DNA from: Bacteroidota bacterium
GTDB taxonomy: Bacteria > Bacteroidota > Bacteroidia > Bacteroidales > Prolixibacteraceae
Direction of reading: 5' to 3'
Length of the DNA: 64,000 nt
NCBI GenBank assembly: GCA_023251435.1
Contig: JAHEYU010000014.1
Span: 1 to 64,000, forward strand
Shown here: positions 58,958-64,000 of the stretch, piece after piece
Layout: every line of letters begins with the position of its first letter
How positions within the stretch are numbered: position 1 is the stretch's first letter
The notes under the pieces: model-generated
Databases searched by the model: none
What the model was told of the DNA's origin: nothing
Seen by the model: the letters and a program-made list of their open reading frames with translations, nothing else
Position numbers and translations under genes: made by a program

Positions 58958-60244
58958 ATGAAAATCGCACAAATTATTCCGGGTTCGGGCGGTAGTTTCT
59001 ACTGTGGAAACTGCATGCGCGACAGCAAATTTGTAAGGGCTTTAAAGGATTTGGGGCACGATACCATCAAGGTTCCTTTGTATCTCCCTATTTTCGACGA
59101 TGCCCACGATCTGGACGAAGTTCCGGTTTTTTATGGCGCAGTTAACCTTTATCTCAAGCAGCAATTCCCGATTTTCAGGCACATGCCTGCGTTTATTGAA
59201 CACGCACTCGACTCAAAAAGTGTGCTGGAAATGGCTGCCCGAAAGGCCGGTTCAACCCGCGCGAAAGGTCTGGAAGGCATGACCATTTCGATGTTGCTTG
59301 GAGAAGACGGAAATCAAAAAGAGGAGCTTGAACGTTTGGTAGATTGGCTGGCTGATGAGGCCAAACCCGATGTGGTTCACCTCTCGAATGCACTGCTGCT
59401 GGGGTTGGCTCATCGGATTAAACAGCGGATGAACATCACGGTGATTTGCTCACTTCAGGATGAAGATGTGTGGGTGGACGCCATGGAAGATCACTTTCGC
59501 AAAGAAGTCTGGGATTTAATGAGCGAACGCGGAAAAGATGTGGATGTTTTTATTCCGGTCAGCAATTATTTTGCTTCGGAAATACATCAGCGCATGACAA
59601 TTTCTGAAAGTAAAATGCAAACCGTTCATCTGGGTGTTGATACGGCAGATTATTCGCCAAAACCGATTGCAGAAAAGGGGCTAATGATTGGTTACCTTTC
59701 GCGGATGTGCGACGAAAACGGACTGGCAGTTTTGGTTGATGCTTTTATTTTACTTCGGAAAGATCCGAAGTATTCGGCAGTTCAGCTTAAAATTACCGGA
59801 GGAAAAACCGGTGACGACCTGCAATTCATTAAAGAGCAAAAACGAAAACTGGCCAAAGCAAAACTTGAAGTCGATGTATTTTGGGTCGATGAATTTGAAG
59901 GTGAAGAACGCCAAAAATTCTTCGATTCGGTTCGCCTGATCTCGGTTCCGGTGTTGAATGGCGAAGCTTTCGGCTTGTACATGCTCGAAGCTATGGCTTC
60001 CGGAATTCCAATGGTTCAACCCGCTTTGGGTGCTTTCCCCGAAGTGATTGAAACCAGCGGCGGCGGAGTTGTTTACGGCGAAAATAAACCGGAATTATTG
60101 GCGAAAGCCCTTGGTGAACTCATTTTCGATGATGCCCGACTTCAGGAATTAAGCGCTTCCGGAATTGCCGGTGTAAAAGCTCATTTCGATATTCATGCAC
60201 AAGCCAAAAAGATGGTTGCGGTTTATGAAAGTGTTCTGAGCTAG
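58958..60244 (+). CDS. GT4-family glycosyltransferase
   Basis: A 428-residue GT-B fold enzyme. The N-terminus has IIPGSGGSFYCGNCMRDSKF with a glycine-rich acceptor loop; the donor half has VIGYLSRMC-like LMIGYLSRMCDENGL, LKITGGKTGDD and the nucleotide-sugar motif EAFGLYMLEAMASGIPMVQPALGAFPEVIE (outline, E-x7-E). Mobilisation of UDP- or GDP-sugars to a glycan or lipid acceptor is expected; the acceptor is unknown. Cytoplasmic, no signal. The DUF2179 gene follows after 89 bp. Confidence 0.9.
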   Translation: MKIAQIIPGSGGSFYCGNCMRDSKFVRALKDLGHDTIKVPLYLPIFDDAHDLDEVPVFYGAVNLYLKQQFPIFRHMPAFIEHALDSKSVLEMAARKAGSTRAKGLEGMTISMLLGEDGNQKEELERLVDWLADEAKPDVVHLSNALLLGLAHRIKQRMNITVICSLQDEDVWVDAMEDHFRKEVWDLMSERGKDVDVFIPVSNYFASEIHQRMTISESKMQTVHLGVDTADYSPKPIAEKGLMIGYLSRMCDENGLAVLVDAFILLRKDPKYSAVQLKITGGKTGDDLQFIKEQKRKLAKAKLEVDVFWVDEFEGEERQKFFDSVRLISVPVLNGEAFGLYMLEAMASGIPMVQPALGAFPEVIETSGGGVVYGENKPELLAKALGELIFDDARLQELSASGIAGVKAHFDIHAQAKKMVAVYESVLS

Positions 60245-60333
60245 ACTTGGTGATTATTATTCGGTAGTTTATCCCCTTTCGGAAAAAAGTTTTATAGCTG
60301 GAATATTAATACCTTCATTTTACACAACTCGCT

Positions 60334-60912
60334 ATGAATGAATTGAAATCCTTGTTCGATGGTGATGTATTTACCTACGTAATTCTTCCTTTACTTATTT
60401 TTCTTTCCCGTATAACCGATGTAAGTATCGGAACCATTCGCATTGTGATGGTTGCCAAAGGGCAAAAAATGATTGCTCCGATTCTCGGATTCTTTGAAGT
60501 ACTCATCTGGCTGATTGCCATCAGCAAAATAATGCAGAACCTCGACAATTGGGTGTGTTATGTGGCTTACGGAGCAGGCTTTGCCACCGGAAATTACATC
60601 GGAATGATCATCGAGGAAAAACTTGCAATGGGCATCATTCAGCTTCAGATTATTACCCGTGTGGATGCGCATAAACTGATTGAAAAACTAAAAGCCGACG
60701 GTTACGGAATTACCCATCAGGAAGCCCACGGTGCCGTTGAAGATGTTTCGATTATCTATTCCATCGTAAAACGAAACGAGTTGCCTCACATTGTTGATAT
60801 TATCCGTACCTACAATCCCAACGCGTTTTACTCCATTGCCGATGTCAAATTTGTAAACAAAGGCCTGTATTCGCAGGTAAATCCGATGCAGTACTGGCGA
60901 AAGGGGAAATAA
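60334..60912 (+). CDS. DUF2179/DUF5698 membrane protein (UPF0316)
   Basis: A 192-residue protein: three membrane helices (VFTYVILPLLIFLSRI; IAPILGFFEVLIWLIAISKI; WVCYVAYGAGFATGNYIGMII) then a cytoplasmic DUF2179 domain of about 75 residues (DAHKLIEKLKADGYGITHQEAHG ... YSIVKRNEL). It has the family's RITDVSIGTIRIVMVAKGQ signature. Function unknown; a small-molecule sensing role is often suggested for DUF2179. Confidence 0.88.
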   Translation: MNELKSLFDGDVFTYVILPLLIFLSRITDVSIGTIRIVMVAKGQKMIAPILGFFEVLIWLIAISKIMQNLDNWVCYVAYGAGFATGNYIGMIIEEKLAMGIIQLQIITRVDAHKLIEKLKADGYGITHQEAHGAVEDVSIIYSIVKRNELPHIVDIIRTYNPNAFYSIADVKFVNKGLYSQVNPMQYWRKGK

Positions 60913-61139
60913 GTCTCAGTGTTCGGTCTCAGTAGGCAAGTTTCGTAATTCAGTATTGAAGTCAACACTTTTTAAGCAGCAGAGTTGCGAAATATTTGTA
61001 GTCAGTCGCAATTTAGTAATGAAGGTATATTATTGATTGTCAATCTAATTTTCTATTTTAATACTTTCCATTCGTTCAAATTCCCTGACATTTACAATTC
61101 TTCTTTTATGTAACTACATTTTTGAAGACCAATTCTTCT

Positions 61140-61186
61140 CCGTCCGAAAAGAGGGTTTTCCTTGAAAAAAGATTTCGTGCGGACGG
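61140..61186. repeat. CCGTCCG/CGGACGG hairpin repeat
   Basis: CCGTCCG (61140-61146) pairs with CGGACGG (61180-61186). Same arms as in the repeats at 45759, 46862 and 48958. Confidence 0.65.
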
Positions 61187-61207
61187 TTTTCATTATCGCC
61201 TTTATGT

Positions 61208-61301
61208 CCGTTGCCTAAAGGCAAACGGCAAAGGATATCGCTACAAATAATCAGTTTCGTTGATTAGAGCATTATCCTTTGCCGTCACATTCATGTGACG
61301 G
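61208..61301. repeat. ATATCCTTTGCCGT-type palindromic repeats (copies 2 and 3)
   Basis: Copy 2 (61208-61242, minus strand) reads AGCGATATCCTTTGCCGT plus a TTGCCTTTAGGCAA hairpin. Copy 3 (61268-61301, plus) reads AGCATTATCCTTTGCCGT with a CACATTCATGTG hairpin. They face each other. The rest of the 594-bp gap 60913-61506 holds only these repeats and the blaI control region. Confidence 0.7.
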
Positions 61302-61416
61302 ACAGCAATCTCCACCAACATGTCAAGAGTGCCGTAGGTACGAAACATTCCGATTTCAATGTTCATCTTTTCCTTCAACTGTTTTAATTTGATTCATGTT
61401 GTATAATATACAAAGC

Positions 61417-61432
61417 GACTATATTCTTAGTC
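61417..61432. promoter_or_regulatory. Upstream BlaI-type operator
   Basis: Inverted repeat GACTA-N6-TAGTC, identical in half-sites and spacing to the second operator at 61458-61473, 41 bp away (about four helical turns). Confidence 0.6.
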
Positions 61433-61450
61433 AATAAAGACATCGAAATA

Positions 61451-61482
61451 TTTGCGTGACTAATTTTATAGTCATACATTTG
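61451..61482 (+). promoter_or_regulatory. Consensus promoter of blaI with embedded operator
   Basis: TTTG (61451-61454) and TACATTTG (61475-61482) lie 20 nt apart, an exact Bacteroidota promoter. Between them sits GACTA-N6-TAGTC (61458-61473), so a bound repressor would block polymerase. Confidence 0.75.
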
Positions 61483-61506
61483 TCATGAAGGATTGACAAA
61501 AATAAA

Positions 61507-61881
61507 ATGACAATTATGCAACTTACAAAAGCTGAAGAACAGGTAATGCAACATTTGTGGGAAATGGGCGAAGGACTGGTTAAAGACATCCGCGACCGCT
61601 TCGACGAGCCAAAGCCCGTACGCAACACGGTTTCCACCGTACTGCGAATCCTCGAAAAAAAGGAAATTGTTGCGCACCGTACCTATGGAAACGTGCATGT
61701 TTATTATCCTTTGGTTACCAAAGAGGAATATTCGAAAACACAGCTTTTTGGCTTAATGAAAAGCTACTTCAATAACTCGTTTCCGGCATTGGCTTCGTTC
61801 TTTGTCCGCGAAAAAGACCTGACCATTCAGGATTTGGAACAATTGATGGAAGAAACCCGGAAAGAACTGTCGAAAGACTAA
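61507..61881 (+). CDS. blaI: BlaI/MecI/CopY-family transcriptional repressor
   Basis: A 124-residue winged-helix repressor: LTKAEEQVMQHLWEMGEGLV and the recognition region PVRNTVSTVLRILEKKEIVAHRTYG (outline), then a dimerisation tail. In classical systems a BlaR1 peptidase triggers its loss; the M56 gene 10 bp downstream provides that partner. Two copies of an inverted repeat in its promoter suggest that it represses its own operon. The signal sensed is unknown; no beta-lactamase is in the window. Confidence 0.93.
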   Translation: MTIMQLTKAEEQVMQHLWEMGEGLVKDIRDRFDEPKPVRNTVSTVLRILEKKEIVAHRTYGNVHVYYPLVTKEEYSKTQLFGLMKSYFNNSFPALASFFVREKDLTIQDLEQLMEETRKELSKD

Positions 61882-61891
61882 AACCAAAAAC

Positions 61892-64000
61892 ATGGAAGCA
61901 TTGGCAACTTATTTGATTAAATCGTCAGTTTGGCTGACTGGTTTTGCTTTGGTTTACGCGCTGTTTCTCCGCAACGAGCGGTTCTTTGTTTTGAACCGCA
62001 TCTACCTTGTTTCCGGGATTTTGATCTCAATCATTTTTCCGTTTTTCACGTGGCATTACACGGTTTTATTGCCTGTTGTTCCTACTACTGAAGTTTTCGA
62101 ACTACAGGTTCAGGGAATCGCGGAAGTGAGCGAACCGTTTCCATTTCAAAATGCGTTGCTATTGTCTTTTTATATTTCAGGAATTATTTACCTGACATTC
62201 AGAATTCTACGTCAAACACTTCCTGTTTTCCGGATTATCCGAAAATCAGAAACACAACACTTTAGCTCGGCAAAACTGATCCGTACTGCTGAATACCCCG
62301 CTTCGTTTTCATTTTTCTCGTTCGTATTTGTCAATCCTTCAATCGACGAAATCGAAACGAATGAAATTGTGAACCACGAACTGGAGCACATCAGGCAACA
62401 GCACTGGATTGATTTACTGCTATTTGAAGTCCTTCGCACGGTGCAATGGTTTAATCCTGCCATTTGGCTTTACGGCCATCTGATCAGGCAAAACCACGAA
62501 TACCTGGCCGACGAGCGGGCGCTGCAGCGCAGTTCTAATCCAGCGATTTACCGTGCGGCTTTGCTGAACCAAATGTTCGGCGGACCGGTGATTTCACTGG
62601 CCAATTCGTTCAATTATTCACTCAACAAAAAACGATTTAACATGATGAAACAAACCATAAGTTCACCAATCAGAAAACTAAAATTTTTATTGGTTTTGCC
62701 TCTCATAGCAGGTGTTTTCTATGCCTTTGCTGCTCCTGAATACAGGTTCGAAAATGCGACTGAAAATCAAGGCACTGAAAAGCCACTTTACTTTATTTCG
62801 AAGGAGAAAATTGATATTTCATTCACCACACAGCTTCAAAAAAGCGATTTAGAAGCCATCAAGTCAGAATTAGCCAAAGTGGAATTACAGATTGATTATA
62901 CCTCATTGGATTTTTCGGAAAATGGGAATTTAAAACAAATATCAGCTTCTGTAAAACGTTCAAGCGGAAGTGTCACTTTTACATCAGGAAACTTAACACC
63001 AACAAATTATCCAACATTTAAACTGGAGGCTGATGGAAGTTTCGGTATTTATTTTCAAAAAGCTGTAACGGGCAAAGTTATTGATGAAAACGGAAAACCA
63101 CTGAAAGGTGCATCAGTTATTATTTCCGGCACAACCAGTGGAACTATAACCGATGCTAACGGTAATTTTAAATTAATATTCACCGACAACTTGCCAATTG
63201 TAATTTCGTATGTCGGCTTTGAAAGCCAAAAGGTACAACCCGATTTTGAAAAGGAGATGCTGATTACCATGAAGGGCGCAATCGTTTCGATTAAATTGGA
63301 CGATCAGACTTCTGAAACCAGGAAAAAGGAACAAATTGATTTAAATAAATCGAATGTTCTGGTTATTATCGATGGAAAAGAATCGACAAAAGCAGAAATG
63401 GAGAAAATTAATCCGGACAAAATTGCGAGCATTGATGTTCTGAAAGACAAAGCTTCGGCTGAAAAATATGGAGAAAAAGGGAAAGATGGGGTGATTTTAA
63501 TTAAGCTTAAAACAGATGATCAATCTACTGCATCTCAAACCGTCAAAGTTCAGACAAATTCGCCATTGAAGTTTGGAAATACAGACGGCACAGGAAATCA
63601 GCCAATAATTGTAATTGATGGAATAGTTTCTCCGGACACTAAAATGGAAGATATTAATCCGGAAACTATCCATTCGGTGAATGTATTAAAAGGTGAATCG
63701 ACCGTTGCTAAATATGGAGAAAAAGGGAAAAATGGAGTTATTGAAATTACAACGAAAAAAGCAAGTGATGTCTTTTTCATTGTGGAAGAAATGCCGGAGT
63801 TTCCGGGAGGTCAGGAAGCCCTTCGTGCTTTTATAAAAGCTACAATGCAATATCCGGCAATTGCTAAAGTAAACGGGATTCAGGGAAAGGTATTCGTTAA
63901 TTTCGTAGTTGCAAAAGATGGATGGGTGACCGATACAAAAATCATGAGAGGAGTTGATCCGTCGCTCGACAAAGAAGCATTGCGTATTGTGAATAATCTG
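61892..64000 (+). CDS. M56/BlaR1-like membrane peptidase with CarboxypepD-, plug- and TonB-like domains (partial)
   Basis: Open from ATG 61892 to the window end (over 700 residues, 3' end missing). N-terminal membrane helices, then the zinc motif NHELEHIRQQHW (HExxH) with a downstream Glu in HEYLADERAL. After a further helix (FLLVLPLIAGVFYAFA) come a carboxypeptidase-like beta domain (GKVIDENGKPLKGASVIISG), two plug-like repeats (VLVIIDGKESTK...YGEKGKDGVILIKL and PIIVIDGIVS...YGEKGKNGVIEITT), and a TonB C-terminal-like domain (FPGGQEALRAFI...GKVFVNFVVAKDG). It pairs with BlaI as signal receiver. Confidence 0.9.
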   Translation, partial: MEALATYLIKSSVWLTGFALVYALFLRNERFFVLNRIYLVSGILISIIFPFFTWHYTVLLPVVPTTEVFELQVQGIAEVSEPFPFQNALLLSFYISGIIYLTFRILRQTLPVFRIIRKSETQHFSSAKLIRTAEYPASFSFFSFVFVNPSIDEIETNEIVNHELEHIRQQHWIDLLLFEVLRTVQWFNPAIWLYGHLIRQNHEYLADERALQRSSNPAIYRAALLNQMFGGPVISLANSFNYSLNKKRFNMMKQTISSPIRKLKFLLVLPLIAGVFYAFAAPEYRFENATENQGTEKPLYFISKEKIDISFTTQLQKSDLEAIKSELAKVELQIDYTSLDFSENGNLKQISASVKRSSGSVTFTSGNLTPTNYPTFKLEADGSFGIYFQKAVTGKVIDENGKPLKGASVIISGTTSGTITDANGNFKLIFTDNLPIVISYVGFESQKVQPDFEKEMLITMKGAIVSIKLDDQTSETRKKEQIDLNKSNVLVIIDGKESTKAEMEKINPDKIASIDVLKDKASAEKYGEKGKDGVILIKLKTDDQSTASQTVKVQTNSPLKFGNTDGTGNQPIIVIDGIVSPDTKMEDINPETIHSVNVLKGESTVAKYGEKGKNGVIEITTKKASDVFFIVEEMPEFPGGQEALRAFIKATMQYPAIAKVNGIQGKVFVNFVVAKDGWVTDTKIMRGVDPSLDKEALRIVNNL

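Noticed and set aside
61892..64000. TonB-dependent receptor
   Set aside because: The plug-like repeats follow an M56 peptidase domain and no beta-barrel is seen within the window; the sensor reading fits better with the BlaI neighbour.

Overview
The window looks like chromosomal DNA of a Bacteroidota member, most likely a Bacteroidales/Marinilabiliales-type anaerobe or facultative anaerobe. Evidence seen: a type IX secretion C-terminal domain, promoters of the Bacteroidota form TTTG-N19/20-TAnnTTTG, a long NusB, a nusB-DUF1573-yajC-ybbR-coaE gene order, an M56/TonB sensor fusion and many lipoproteins. Taxonomy below phylum is inference.

Layout. 1-2150: the end of a 5S rRNA, an outer-membrane barrel gene, superoxide dismutase and a tiny winged-helix protein. 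2.2-5.3 kb: a secreted GH5 glycosidase and an M28 peptidase lipoprotein. 5.3-8.6 kb: an AT-rich island with an unrecognised 409-aa gene diverging from a reverse transcriptase (RT). Between them lies a consensus promoter and about 400 nt of strongly structured, putatively non-coding RNA that also holds a stop-free frame. This resembles antiviral RT systems (DRT2-like, retron-like) and is the best candidate for an unusual system. 8.6-13.3 kb: sbcD and sbcC split by a nested inverted repeat. 13.3-20.2 kb: minus-strand housekeeping cluster (DnaJ/TerB, coaE, ybbR, yajC, DUF1573, nusB), rhomboid protease, threonine aldolase, then a GPP34 protein. 20.4-28.8 kb: photolyase, glutathione peroxidase, dnaX with an A10 slippage site, ferritin, a GreA/Rnk-like factor, a RelA/SpoT enzyme with a damaged hydrolase motif, and two TPR proteins. 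29.0-31.0 kb: metal permease with a C-terminal HMA domain plus a membrane methyltransferase. 32.7-37.3 kb: ribokinase, ADP-ribosylglycohydrolase-like lipoprotein, nucleoside hydrolase and a sugar porter, read as a ribose-scavenging operon.

38.8-58.9 kb is a long plus-strand run of exported PQQ-like beta-propellers (six) and one NHL propeller. Mixed in are Tat-exported iron-sulfur proteins, a NapH-like membrane polyferredoxin, a NuoE-NuoF fusion, and a NuoG-N/GltD-like flavoprotein that has lost its NAD(P) domain. The simplest reading is an electron path from cytoplasmic NADH through the membrane to periplasmic propeller proteins; its substrate cannot be read from the sequence. A KilA/ORF6N-type gene, a four-helix-bundle gene and several palindromic repeats interrupt this run.

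58.9-64 kb: a GT4 glycosyltransferase, a DUF2179 membrane protein, and a BlaI-type repressor with two matching operators and a consensus promoter, followed by an M56/BlaR1-like sensor cut off by the window edge. Several families of palindromic intergenic repeats are spread across the window.
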